Source of the DNA: Streptomyces sp. Ru62
GTDB taxonomy: Bacteria > Actinomycetota > Actinomycetes > Streptomycetales > Streptomycetaceae
Direction of reading: 5' to 3'
DNA: 64,000 nt
Assembly: GCF_002920615.1 (NCBI RefSeq)
Contig: NZ_PQSU01000003.1
Span: forward strand, 186,001-250,000
Shown piece by piece: positions 1 through 7,324 of the stretch. The notes under the pieces were generated by a model. That model was given only the letters and a program-made list of their open reading frames with translations. It was not told the origin of the DNA and made no database searches. The first letter of the stretch is position 1. Each line of letters opens with the position of its first letter. A program made the position numbers and the translations under genes.

Positions 1-192
1 ACGACCGACGACGGCCGTACCTACCCGCTGGCGCGCAACGAGTTCAACGTGGGTACCGCGGACGAGCCGAGCTACGCGGAGTTCACCGGGGTGACGTTCT
101 CGGCGGACGGCAGGACCCTGTTCGCCAACATCTACGAGCCTGGCATCATGCTCGCCATCACCGGGCCCTGGGAGACGGCCCGTCGGCACTGA
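1..192 (+). CDS. PhoX/DUF839-family protein, C-terminal end (partial)
   Basis: The window opens inside a reading frame that ends at a TGA at 190-192. The last 63 residues contain FSADGRTLFANIYEPGIMLA followed by ITGPW. This is the typical C-terminal blade of PhoX-type alkaline phosphatases / DUF839 beta-propeller proteins, in which a sequence like 'DGRTLFVNIQTPG...AITGPW' is conserved. These proteins are usually Tat-exported and metal-dependent. The start, signal peptide and catalytic residues lie outside the window, so activity cannot be judged. The gene converges on the oxygenase gene that follows and is separated from it by a long palindrome. It is probably the conserved chromosomal flank of the biosynthetic region rather than part of it. 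Confidence 0.8.
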   Translation, partial: TTDDGRTYPLARNEFNVGTADEPSYAEFTGVTFSADGRTLFANIYEPGIMLAITGPWETARRH

Positions 193-212
193 CCGGACGG
201 GCCGTGGAAGAG

Positions 213-268
213 CGGTCCGACGGAAGGAGGGGCACCCCGGCCGGGGTGCCCCTCCTTCCGTCGGACCG
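213..268. terminator. 56-bp perfect palindrome, bidirectional terminator
   Basis: Bases 213-240 and 241-268 are exact reverse complements (28-bp stem, centre GG/CC, no unpaired loop). The palindrome sits between the stop of the rightward PhoX gene (192) and the stop of the leftward oxygenase gene (277). This is where a bidirectional transcription terminator is expected. There is no U-tract, which is usual for Streptomyces terminators. Confidence 0.85.
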
Positions 269-276
269 CCGAGGAA

Positions 277-921
277 TCAGGCGGTGTGGAAGACCACTTG
301 CGCGGAGAGCCGGTCACCGTGCCCGTCCCCCGGTCCGGCGTCGCCGCGCACGCGGGCGACCGCGTGCCAGGAGCGTTCGGAGCGCACCAGCACGACACCG
401 CTGCCGCCCAGCGGAGGCACCCGGTGCACCACGTCGTCCTCCGACGGGGAGCCCAGCAGGAGCAGATCCCCTCCCTGACCGGCCGGCCAGTGCGGGGTGA
501 GGTACAGCACGTGGGTGACGAGCTTCTCGGGCTTGTCCACATGCGGGTCGAGCCAGCAGCCGCGCCCGTAGCGCCACAGGTTGACCTCGACTCGGGCCCT
601 CTCCAGGGGCACGCCGGTGAGTGCGGCCAGGTCGCGCCGGTAGGCGGCACCCGTGACGTACTCGGTGAACCGCCGCCAGGGCGGGGGCGTGCGGTCACGC
701 TCCCCGGCCCCCGCGGGGTGCAGCCTGCGCACGCGCATCGTGTACGACTTGTCCCGCCGGGTGCTGCTGGTGTCGGCGAAGCCGTCCTCGGGGAAGGACC
801 GCTGGAGCTCCGCCAGGGTTCCTGCCGGGAAGACACCGGGAGTGTGGTGCCAGCGGAAGGGAGCGTCGTAGGAGACGGCGCTCGTCAGGGAGAGCATCGG
901 GGTCTCGGCCGGGCCGGTCAT
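277..921 (-). CDS. 2-oxoglutarate/Fe(II) oxygenase, prolyl-hydroxylase-like fold
   Basis: A 214-residue protein. The facial triad is visible as H127-x-D129 (in LDPHVDK) and distal H186 (in SERSWHAV), with a basic residue after it for 2-oxoglutarate. It shares the blocks GCW-x-x-PH-x-D-x-x-x-K and SERSWHAV with the oxygenase at 7325-8038, so the two are paralogues. The start ATG at 921 overlaps the stop of the phosphatase upstream (ATGA), and the gene is last in a leftward operon of three. Known nikkomycin/polyoxin AHA-nucleoside pathways use two non-haem iron oxygenases, one hydroxylating and one cleaving a C-C bond of the octosyl-acid nucleoside. Two related oxygenases here fit that scheme. 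Which step each performs is not readable from sequence, and peptide prolyl or side-chain hydroxylation is an alternative. Confidence 0.75.
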   Translation of the reverse strand: MTGPAETPMLSLTSAVSYDAPFRWHHTPGVFPAGTLAELQRSFPEDGFADTSSTRRDKSYTMRVRRLHPAGAGERDRTPPPWRRFTEYVTGAAYRRDLAALTGVPLERARVEVNLWRYGRGCWLDPHVDKPEKLVTHVLYLTPHWPAGQGGDLLLLGSPSEDDVVHRVPPLGGSGVVLVRSERSWHAVARVRGDAGPGDGHGDRLSAQVVFHTA

Positions 922-1394
922 GCGCGCGCCTCCGTCACCGCGCGCGCCGCCCGCCCGCGCTCGATCTCCTCGACGAACAGCTCCAGTTCCGTGGAGCCCA
1001 CGGCGTACGGGCAGTACTCGTGGCGCGCCCGGGCGACGGCGTCCGCTGCCGTGGCCCCGGTGAGGACGTCCATGACCGCGAGCGCCGTTCCCGTACGGCC
1101 GTGGCCGCCGAAGCAGGCGATCTCGACCTGCCCACCGTCCCTCGCCACGCCGAGCGCCTCGTCGAGGACGGTCAGCAGTCGGTCCGGTGCGGTGGGGGCT
1201 TCCAGCTTCGGCCAGTCCACGAAACGGATCCGCAGGGCGTCCGCCTCCCCGTGCCAGCGGTCGTCCAGGTAGATCCCCAGGTCGGCCCTGGGCGCCGCGG
1301 CGCGCCCGGCGCGCCGCTGGTCGGAGTCCAGGGAGGTTCCCCAGACCGTGAGGGACCCGAAGTGGTAGGGAGTCCGCCAGTGCCTGTCCTTCAT
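918..1394 (-). CDS. small dual-specificity/tyrosine-phosphatase-fold protein
   Basis: A 158-residue protein with a complete CX5R phosphate-binding loop, C94-FGGHG-R100-TG, the signature of cysteine-dependent phosphatases. It is about the size of a minimal dual-specificity phosphatase domain. It is translationally coupled on both sides: its ATG at 1394 overlaps the stop of the larger phosphatase (1391-1393), and its stop at 918-920 overlaps the start of the oxygenase gene. The same operon therefore encodes two CX5R enzymes of different size and sequence. AHA-nucleoside routes remove at least two phosphates (the 5'-phosphate of octosyl acid phosphate and a later cryptic 2'-phosphate). The second phosphatase could serve such a step, or act on a phosphopeptide made by the HprK-like kinases. 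The substrate is unknown. Confidence 0.7.
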   Translation of the reverse strand: MKDRHWRTPYHFGSLTVWGTSLDSDQRRAGRAAAPRADLGIYLDDRWHGEADALRIRFVDWPKLEAPTAPDRLLTVLDEALGVARDGGQVEIACFGGHGRTGTALAVMDVLTGATAADAVARARHEYCPYAVGSTELELFVEEIERGRAARAVTEARA

Positions 1395-2179
1395 CGGTGT
1401 GCGCCTTTCTCGGTGGTCCGCCGTTGCTCCGAGCCCTGCTCCGGTCCGCCGTCCGCGCGCAGCGCGGCCCTGATGGCCGCCAGGTCGCCGCCGCTGACGC
1501 CACGGGCCAGCAGCGCCTCGGGGAGTCCCTGATGACGTCGCCCGACCGCGGCCAGCCACAGCCGCAGCGGCCCGGGATCGGTGGCGAGCCGCAGGCGGAA
1601 GTCCTCGGGGGTGTGGCCGTAGCGAACCCGCGTGTCCTCGAACCGGTGGGCCTTGTCCAGCAGGTCGTCCGCGCCGGCCGCGAAGTCGGCGGCCGTCTCC
1701 TCCTCTGACACGCCGGCCACCGCCAGCAGGGACGCCACCACCACACCGGTCCGGTCCTTGCCGAAGTGGCAGGAGACGAGCGTCGGTTCGTGCAAGCAGC
1801 CGGCCAGCGCCGCCCCCAGGCGGGGCCAGCACCACGGCGCGCTGTCGCGGAGGATCGCGTCGAGGTACTCCGCTCGCTGGGCGTCCGTGGGGCGTGGCGC
1901 CTCGATGGCGGTGCCGGGGTGGCCGGTCAGCGGTGCCCGCACCCAGCGCACCCCCGCTCTGAGCAGGGTGTACGGCGGACCGTACCGGGCGAGCTCGCCT
2001 TCGGAGCGCAGGTCGACGACGGTCCGCAGGCCGTGCTCGGCGACCAGCCGGTCCGCGTCGTGGACGGTGAGCGCGGTCAGGTCCCCGGAGCGGAACAGCC
2101 GGCCGGGGACCAGTCCTGACCCCCGGACCTCCCGCAGGTTCACTCCCGGGCGCCAGCCGTCGCTGTGCTGCGGACTCAT
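1391..2179 (-). CDS. tyrosine-phosphatase-family phosphatase, NikL/PolJ-like
   Basis: A 262-residue protein with the CX5R loop SC137HFGKDR143TG, typical of the tyrosine/lipid phosphatase family (Y_phosphatase3). An N-terminal part (NLREVRGSGLVPGRLFRSGDL) is characteristic of that family. The ATG at 2179 is preceded by CGGAGG at good spacing. In polyoxin and nikkomycin biosynthesis an enzyme of this family removes the 5'-phosphate of octosyl acid phosphate, the radical SAM product. The company of an enolpyruvyl transferase, radical SAM protein, aminotransferase, kinase and two oxygenases makes the same role likely here. It is the first gene of a three-gene leftward operon. The family assignment is firm; the pathway role is inferred from context. 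Confidence 0.8.
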   Translation of the reverse strand: MSPQHSDGWRPGVNLREVRGSGLVPGRLFRSGDLTALTVHDADRLVAEHGLRTVVDLRSEGELARYGPPYTLLRAGVRWVRAPLTGHPGTAIEAPRPTDAQRAEYLDAILRDSAPWCWPRLGAALAGCLHEPTLVSCHFGKDRTGVVVASLLAVAGVSEEETAADFAAGADDLLDKAHRFEDTRVRYGHTPEDFRLRLATDPGPLRLWLAAVGRRHQGLPEALLARGVSGGDLAAIRAALRADGGPEQGSEQRRTTEKGAHR

Positions 2180-2228
2180 CGTTTCGCCTCCGTGGGAAGT
2201 CGGGTCGAGCCTTTCGGCTGCTGGGGAT

Positions 2229-2253
2229 CGGGTCCGGCCGGACGCCGGACCCG
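2229..2253. promoter_or_regulatory. GC-rich hairpin in a divergent intergenic region
   Basis: CGGGTCCGGC (2229-2238) pairs exactly with GCCGGACCCG (2244-2253) around a 5-base loop. It lies between the divergent phosphatase operon and the methyltransferase gene, so it is not between convergent genes. It could be an operator or a 5'-UTR structure of the leftward transcript. No function can be assigned. Confidence 0.35.
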
Positions 2254-2435
2254 AGGGAGGTGGGGCTGGTGCCGTCGGTCCGTCACGGATCGTGCCGCAG
2301 GGCGGCGAGTGCCGAGAACCTCGCGTTCCGCCCGGTGGAATTCTCCGGCTGCGGCGCGGCGCGGCTGGCTAGCATCGGCAGCCCGGAAGGCCGGATGTCC
2401 GCGGCAGTTCAGTGACTTGAGAGGGAGAGGGCCGG

Positions 2436-3200
2436 ATGACGAGGGACCGGGGGCTGACCCATGCCCGGAAGTATCTCGGAGACCTGGAGTCGGCCGTGGC
2501 CGCCCGGATCGAGCAGCAGGGCAGGGTGCGGCTGCTGGAGGCGGGCTGTGGCTATGGCATGGCCATGCTTGAGCTGGTCCGGAGGTTCGGCGACGCCGTC
2601 GAGGTGTGCGGCTTCAACTACTCGCCGATCGACGGTGACGAGCAGCGCATGCGCTCCGAGGCACTGGCCCGCGGCATCTTCTCCGCGGAGGAGCTGGAGC
2701 GGACCCAACTGCCGCGCATCGTCTTCTGTGACGCCTCGCGCCCGCTCCCGTTCGCCGACGCGTCCTTCGACTTCGTCTACAGCCAGGCCTCGTTGTACCT
2801 GTACGACGACAAGGCGGCCTTCCTGGAGGAGTGCAACCGGGTGCTCGCACCCGGCGGGCAGGCCCGGATCAGCCCGTCCCTGCACTTCGACGAGAAGGAC
2901 GCCCCGGAGAAGTACCAGGGCTACTGGGAGATCTGGGACCAGGGCCGCGAGGTGGAGCTCGGCGAGTACCTCCGGCGTGTCCCCGGCATCGACCTGGTCT
3001 GGCCCGCCGGTGCCGAGCGCCCCGACCTCGCCTATCTGGATCTGCGCCGGCAGAACCACCTGGACCTGGGGCTGCGCCTGGTGGCCTCCGTGGACCTCAA
3101 CTTCGTCTGGCACGAGTGGGGCGGGGTCCGGAGCATCTACTCGACCCAGGTCGCCTTCACCCCCCGCTACAAGCGCGAACTGGCGCGGCCACGGCCCTGA
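2436..3200 (+). CDS. SAM-dependent methyltransferase, class I
   Basis: A 254-residue protein with the glycine-rich SAM-binding motif I LLEAGCGYG near residue 35. An acidic residue ends strand 2, and a post-I/II region (FCDASRPLPFADASFDFVYS) is typical of Methyltransf_11. The ATG is preceded by GAGAGGGAGAGG. It lies divergent from the phosphatase operon, inside the nucleoside-like gene set. The substrate is not identifiable. A sugar or base O/N-methylation of the nucleoside product is plausible, as high-carbon-sugar nucleosides are often methylated, but this is inference. No membrane segments or extra domains are visible. Confidence 0.75.
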   Translation: MTRDRGLTHARKYLGDLESAVAARIEQQGRVRLLEAGCGYGMAMLELVRRFGDAVEVCGFNYSPIDGDEQRMRSEALARGIFSAEELERTQLPRIVFCDASRPLPFADASFDFVYSQASLYLYDDKAAFLEECNRVLAPGGQARISPSLHFDEKDAPEKYQGYWEIWDQGREVELGEYLRRVPGIDLVWPAGAERPDLAYLDLRRQNHLDLGLRLVASVDLNFVWHEWGGVRSIYSTQVAFTPRYKRELARPRP

Positions 3201-3246
3201 GCGGTCACTGCGGGAGACGCCGGACACGCCCTCCACGGCCGCCGGA

Positions 3247-3252
3247 TAGGCT
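3247..3252 (+). promoter_or_regulatory. -10 element for a probable leaderless transcript
   Basis: The hexamer TAGGCT lies 6 bases before the ATG at 3259. In Streptomyces this spacing places the transcription start at or next to the A of the start codon, giving a leaderless mRNA. No convincing Shine-Dalgarno sequence precedes this ATG, which agrees with that reading. The -35 element is weak. Confidence 0.5.
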
Positions 3253-3258
3253 GACGGC

Positions 3259-3834
3259 ATGAACGAGCCAGCAGCTCCGGGCCTCGGCGGTGCTCCGGCC
3301 CGCAGGATCGAGATCGTCGAGTACGACCCGCGGTGGCCGGGGGAGTTCGCCTCCCTCGGCGCCGTTCTGCGTGGCTCGCTGGGCGCGGTGCGCATCGACC
3401 ACATCGGCTCGACGTCGGTCCCCGGCTTGCCCGCGAAGCCCGTCATCGACGTGCAGATCTCCGTCGCCACCCTGACACCGGACGACAGCTTCCGGCCGGC
3501 CCTGGAGGCACTTGGCTTCCGCTACCGGCCGGACAACCCCGACCTGTCGAAGCGCTACTTCCGCGAGGCACCCGGCCGACGCCGTACGCACATCCACGTA
3601 CGCCGGGCCGGCAGCCTCGACGAGCAACTGGCCCTGGTCTTCCGGGACTACCTGCGCACCCACCCGGCCACCGCCGACGAGTACGCCCGCGTCAAGCGGG
3701 AACTGGCCGTGGCACACCGCGACGACGCCCACGCGTACACCGAGGGCAAGAGCCCCTTCATCTGGGGGACCCTGCGCGAGGCCGCCTCCTGGGCGCAGGA
3801 GACGGGCTGGCAGCCGGGCCCCAGCGACGCCTGA
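3259..3834 (+). CDS. GrpB family protein (UPF0157)
   Basis: A 191-residue protein with the GrpB hallmarks. It has IEIVEYDPRWPGEF near the N-terminus, the block DHIGSTSVPGLPAKPVIDV, and a C-terminal KRELAVAHRDDAHAYTEGKSP region. GrpB proteins have a nucleotidyltransferase-like fold; the GSTS and D-x-D-like positions are the presumed catalytic part. They are common in actinomycete genomes and sometimes fused to dephospho-CoA kinase. The gene lies between the methyltransferase and the convergent enolpyruvyl transferase operon. A nucleotidyl-transfer role on the nucleoside product or in self-protection is possible, but it may be a bystander. Leaderless expression is likely. Confidence 0.8.
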   Translation: MNEPAAPGLGGAPARRIEIVEYDPRWPGEFASLGAVLRGSLGAVRIDHIGSTSVPGLPAKPVIDVQISVATLTPDDSFRPALEALGFRYRPDNPDLSKRYFREAPGRRRTHIHVRRAGSLDEQLALVFRDYLRTHPATADEYARVKRELAVAHRDDAHAYTEGKSPFIWGTLREAASWAQETGWQPGPSDA

Positions 3835-3888
3835 GGCCGCCGGCCGCGGGCGCCACACCCACCGGCGCGGGGGCCGTATGCGCGTCGA

Positions 3889-3943
3889 CGCGGAGGGTCC
3901 GGCGGCACGGCCGGTGACCGGGCGTGCCGCCGGACCCTCCGCG
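3889..3943. terminator. bidirectional terminator hairpin
   Basis: A 21-bp perfect stem (3889-3909 with 3923-3943) around a 13-base loop lies between the stop of grpB (3834) and the stop of the leftward enolpyruvyl transferase gene (3998). This is the expected position for a shared terminator of convergent genes. Confidence 0.8.
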
Positions 3944-3997
3944 TCACCGGGCGCTTCCCGCGCACCGGCTCGCGGGCCGTCCGGTACCCCCCTCCGC

Positions 3998-5398
3998 TCA
4001 AGCGGCCTCGGCCACGGCGCTCATGACGCGGGCGCCGAGCCGGGTCAGCTTCTCGGGCATGTGAGCGTATCCGCGGTGCAGGTGTTCGGTGCCCGTGATG
4101 ACGCTCCGGCCGTGCGTGGCCAGGGCGGCCAGCACCGTCACCGCGGCGGCCCGGGTGTCCCCGGGGGTGAGCGGTGCGTCGGCGGCCCGCAGCGGACCGC
4201 CGTGCACGACCAGCTGGTCCGGGCCCTGCTCCAGCCGGGCGCCGAGCCGCCGTAGCTGCTCCGCGTAGTGGTACCGGCCGCTCCACACCGCGTCCCGCAC
4301 TACCGACGTACCGGCCGCACGCAGCATGACGGGGGTGAACAGCGGCAGGGCGTCGGTGCACGGTCCGTCGTTCACGGCGACCACGGTCGCCGGCCGCAGC
4401 TCGGCGCGGTCGCCCTCGGCCACGGCGCCGTCCGCGTCCCAGCGGACGGGCAGGCCGAGCCGGTCGAAGACGGCCAGCTCATGGCGCATCGCCGCGCGCA
4501 GCCGCTGGGGGTGCTCGGTGAGGACGCGAACACGGCCGCCGGTGGAGGCCGCGCAGGCCATCCAGGTGGCGGCCTCGCACGGATCGGGCAGCAGGCTGAC
4601 GGAGGCCGGGACGGCACGGGCCGGGCGCCCGCATACGGCGACTCCGTCGGCCGTGTGCGTCACCCGGACCCCCGCCGCGACGAGGAAGTCCAGCAGATCC
4701 CGGGTGGCCCACAGCAGCAATGGGTGACGGACGACCGAGGTCTCGGGAACGGTGGCGGCGAAGATCAGCGCCGCCTTGGTCGCGCTGGACACCCGGGGGC
4801 CGCGCAGAACCCCGGGGACGCTGCTCCACCCCATGATGTCAGGGCGTGCGCCGTGCCGTTCCGCGCACCAGCCGTGCACAGTTCCGTCGTCGGAGGTGCG
4901 GAAACGGCAGCCGAACTGTTCCAGCACCTCCAGCATCTGCGCGATCGGACGTCCCTGCCCGTGCTCGTAGCTGCCCAGGTGGTCGCCGCCGGCTCCGGGG
5001 AAGAGGACCTCGCCGAAACGGGCGAGCATCGCGGGCATCAGGTAGAGCGAGCCGTGGACCTTGCGGGTCAGCTCCGGCCGCAACTCACCGGGCCGGGCCT
5101 CCACGGTGTCCAGTACGACCCGACGGCCGGAGACCCGCGCCGAGCAGCCGAGCAGCCGCAGCTGCTCCAGGAGGATGTCACGCTCGGACACCGCCGGCAC
5201 GTTGTCGATGGTGACCCGGGTGCCGAGGGCCAGGGCGGCGGCGAAGACCAGCACCATGGAGTGCTTGTGCCCGTCGACGGTCACGTCCCCGGTCAGCGGC
5301 ACGCCCCCGTCGATGACGAGCGCGTCCGGGGCGAGGACGGGGCGGGAACCCGGTCCGGCCGGTGCGGACCCGGTGGGGGCGGACTGAAAGATGGTCAT
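3998..5398 (-). CDS. MurA-like enolpyruvyl transferase, probable nucleotide (NikO/PolA-type) enzyme
   Basis: A 466-residue protein of the EPSP synthase/MurA family, matched along its length. Examples are KVHGSLYLMPAMLARFGEVL, PCTDALPLFTPVMLRAAGTS (containing the Asp equivalent to the MurA general base) and the C-terminal HMPEKLTRLGARV. Two MurA hallmarks differ. The N-terminal K-N pair of MurA is K45-H46 here (GHKHSM). The loop that carries the catalytic Cys in MurA (PGGCxIGARP) reads PGAGGDHLGSYEHG with no Cys (about residues 135-148). It is therefore a divergent paralogue, not the housekeeping enzyme. In nikkomycin/polyoxin biosynthesis a MurA-like enzyme adds enolpyruvate to the 3'-OH of UMP. 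The neighbouring radical SAM, aminotransferase, kinase and phosphatase genes support that role. It is third in a leftward operon with ATGA overlap. An alternative is a fosfomycin-insensitive MurA. Confidence 0.8.
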   Translation of the reverse strand: MTIFQSAPTGSAPAGPGSRPVLAPDALVIDGGVPLTGDVTVDGHKHSMVLVFAAALALGTRVTIDNVPAVSERDILLEQLRLLGCSARVSGRRVVLDTVEARPGELRPELTRKVHGSLYLMPAMLARFGEVLFPGAGGDHLGSYEHGQGRPIAQMLEVLEQFGCRFRTSDDGTVHGWCAERHGARPDIMGWSSVPGVLRGPRVSSATKAALIFAATVPETSVVRHPLLLWATRDLLDFLVAAGVRVTHTADGVAVCGRPARAVPASVSLLPDPCEAATWMACAASTGGRVRVLTEHPQRLRAAMRHELAVFDRLGLPVRWDADGAVAEGDRAELRPATVVAVNDGPCTDALPLFTPVMLRAAGTSVVRDAVWSGRYHYAEQLRRLGARLEQGPDQLVVHGGPLRAADAPLTPGDTRAAAVTVLAALATHGRSVITGTEHLHRGYAHMPEKLTRLGARVMSAVAEAA

Positions 5399-6045
5399 CT
5401 GTGGTCCTCTGATCGGGTGCCGACCGGTTCTGGACGGCAGTGTTCGGATGTACGGTCCTTGACCTGAGCGGCGGCGCCGAGCAGCGCCCTGACGTCCTTG
5501 CGGGAACGCAGCCGGATGACGGTGCAGCCCGGGGGACGGCGGTCGAGCTCCTCGACCACGGCGGGGCGGACCCGACGCCGGAAGGTGGCGATGAAGTACA
5601 GGAAGCCCGGGAGCTCCGGGGGCAGGCGCACTCTGCCGTCGCTGCCGGTCGCATAGGCGGGTGCTCGGCCGCTGACCACCCAGCGGGTGCTGCGCCGCAG
5701 ATACCCCCAGAGGCAGTGCCGGGTGGGGAGGTCGAGCCAGATGACGACGTCGGCCCTGCGCAGCCGCCCCTCCAGGGTCGAGGCGTGGTTGCCGTCCAGG
5801 ATCCAGGCGGGCCGCTCGGTCAGGGCGTCATGCGCCGTGGGCCAGGCGTCGTACGGCTGGCGCAGCTGCCACGCGCGGTCGTAGTAGTGGTCGTCCAGTC
5901 CCAGGTACGGCAGTCCGGTCAGCGTGGCCAGCCGGCGCGCCAGGGTGGTCTTGCCGCCGCCCGGGCAGCCGATCACGGCGATGCGGCGGGCCGCCGCCAG
6001 ACGCGTCGGCCACAGTCCGCCCCGCCCGGTTCCGGTCGCTGTCAC
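5395..6045 (-). CDS. adenylate-kinase-like P-loop kinase
   Basis: A 216-residue protein. The Walker A motif is GCPGGGKTT (K32), followed by GLPYLGLDDHYYD and DGNHAST. This arrangement is typical of the FlaR/topology-modulation and shikimate/adenylate-kinase-like small kinases. It is coupled on both sides: its start overlaps the aminotransferase stop (6042-6045), and its stop overlaps the start of the enolpyruvyl transferase gene (5395-5398). Nikkomycin and polyoxin pathways use a kinase for a cryptic 2'-phosphorylation of the nucleoside intermediates. This gene is the natural candidate for that step. Self-resistance by phosphorylation of the product is the other common role of such kinases. 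Fold assignment is secure; substrate is inferred. Confidence 0.75.
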   Translation of the reverse strand: MTATGTGRGGLWPTRLAAARRIAVIGCPGGGKTTLARRLATLTGLPYLGLDDHYYDRAWQLRQPYDAWPTAHDALTERPAWILDGNHASTLEGRLRRADVVIWLDLPTRHCLWGYLRRSTRWVVSGRAPAYATGSDGRVRLPPELPGFLYFIATFRRRVRPAVVEELDRRPPGCTVIRLRSRKDVRALLGAAAQVKDRTSEHCRPEPVGTRSEDHR

Positions 6046-7154
6046 CGTGCGTCCCGCAGTGTCCGTACCACCTCGTCGAGGACGTCGCGGGTGGCCATGC
6101 TGACCCGCACGACGGGGCCGAGGACACCGAGGGGACGCAGATCTCGGACGGCGATCAGCTCCCGGTCCAGAGCGGCCAGCACCCGGTCGGCTGTGGCGTC
6201 GTCACCGGTGTGCACGCACACGAAGTTGCCCTGCGAGGGCAGGGCGGTCAGCCCGGGAACGGCGCCGACGGCGCCGGTGAACCACGCCCGGTTCGCCCGG
6301 ATCTCGGCATGGACCTCGGCTACCCGGCGCCGGGTGCGCAGCAGGTGTGCGGCGGTGTGCAGGGCCGGACCCGAGACGGGGCTGGCCGTGTTCCACCGCG
6401 CCAGGTAGCCGATCAACTCGGGGTGGGCGAGCAGATAGCCGAGCCGGGCGCCGGCGAGTCCGTAGCCCTTGGAGAAGGAGCGGATGCGCACCACGTGCTC
6501 CAGGCCGTCCAGGGCGCCGGTGGTGTCCTCGTCGGCGAAGTCGCGGTAGACCTCGTCGACCACGAGCAGGTTGCCGCTCCGGGCAGTCTCCTGGGCGAGG
6601 AGGGCGAGTTCGGCGGTGGAGAACGCGCTCCCGGTGGGGCCGTTCGGCTGCGAGATCCAGACGATCGCGGCGCCCGGGCGCAGGCCCTGCTCCCGGACCA
6701 GGTCCGCGACGTCGAAACCGTGCCAGGGCCGGTAGGGGACCTGTACGACGGGCAGCCGCCGCAGCACGGCGAAGTGCGACAGCGAGGCATAGGTGGGGTG
6801 CTGGGCGACCACCGTCACACCCCGCGCCGGCGCCTCCCGGGGCAGCGCCTCCAGCAGCAGCCGGTAGGCGTCGTCGGACCCGGCCACCAGCAGCAGCGAC
6901 TCGGGGCTCACCGACAGGGCGTGGGCCAGTTGCTCGATGAACGGGGGCCAGGACGGATACCCGGACAACTGCCCGGTGCGGAAGGCCTGCGTGGCCTCTT
7001 CGATCAACGAGGCGAGAACCGGGTGGTGGAGTTCGTTGTTCGCGAGGTTGACCACGTCCGTGCGCCGCACCCGCCGATGGGGCGCGAGGGCCAGCACGGG
7101 TGAGCGCTTGAACGTCGACAGCCAGGGGCCCGACGGCGGGTCGGTCATCGTCAT
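6042..7154 (-). CDS. PLP aminotransferase, histidinol-phosphate aminotransferase-like (NikK/PolI-type role)
   Basis: A 370-residue fold-type I aminotransferase. Visible residues are N171 (ISQPNGPTG), D200 and Y203 (LVVDEVYRDF), the PLP lysine K229 in RSFSKGYGLAGARLGY, and a C-terminal RVSMATRD for the substrate carboxylate. The length is normal for HisC-like enzymes. I start it at the ATG at 7154, about 9 bases after AGGA; an in-frame ATG at 7148 is possible. It is the first gene of the leftward operon aminotransferase-kinase-enolpyruvyl transferase and is divergent from the oxygenase at 7325. In AHA-nucleoside pathways a HisC-like enzyme installs the amino group of the C5' amino acid. There is no histidine biosynthesis context here. 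Confidence 0.85.
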   Translation of the reverse strand: MTMTDPPSGPWLSTFKRSPVLALAPHRRVRRTDVVNLANNELHHPVLASLIEEATQAFRTGQLSGYPSWPPFIEQLAHALSVSPESLLLVAGSDDAYRLLLEALPREAPARGVTVVAQHPTYASLSHFAVLRRLPVVQVPYRPWHGFDVADLVREQGLRPGAAIVWISQPNGPTGSAFSTAELALLAQETARSGNLLVVDEVYRDFADEDTTGALDGLEHVVRIRSFSKGYGLAGARLGYLLAHPELIGYLARWNTASPVSGPALHTAAHLLRTRRRVAEVHAEIRANRAWFTGAVGAVPGLTALPSQGNFVCVHTGDDATADRVLAALDRELIAVRDLRPLGVLGPVVRVSMATRDVLDEVVRTLRDAR

Positions 7155-7324
7155 GGAGGCCGATCCTGGACGACCGCCGCACACGGCCGTAAGCGACCGT
7201 TCCTCCTGGCGAAACGTCTCGACCGCCGTCTCACGCGGTGGAATCCGCGGATGTGCTCCCGCCACCTCCCCGGCAAGGGTGGACCCCGTCGTGTGACCGC
7301 CCCACCCTCCGAGGAGCCACGGTC

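Noticed and set aside
3998..5398. Housekeeping MurA for peptidoglycan synthesis
   Set aside because: The catalytic Cys loop and the K-N pair are not conserved, and the gene is coupled to a kinase and aminotransferase in a biosynthetic setting.
277..7265. Phosphonate biosynthesis (because of the enolpyruvyl transferase and aminotransferase)
   Set aside because: No PEP mutase or phosphonopyruvate decarboxylase is seen.
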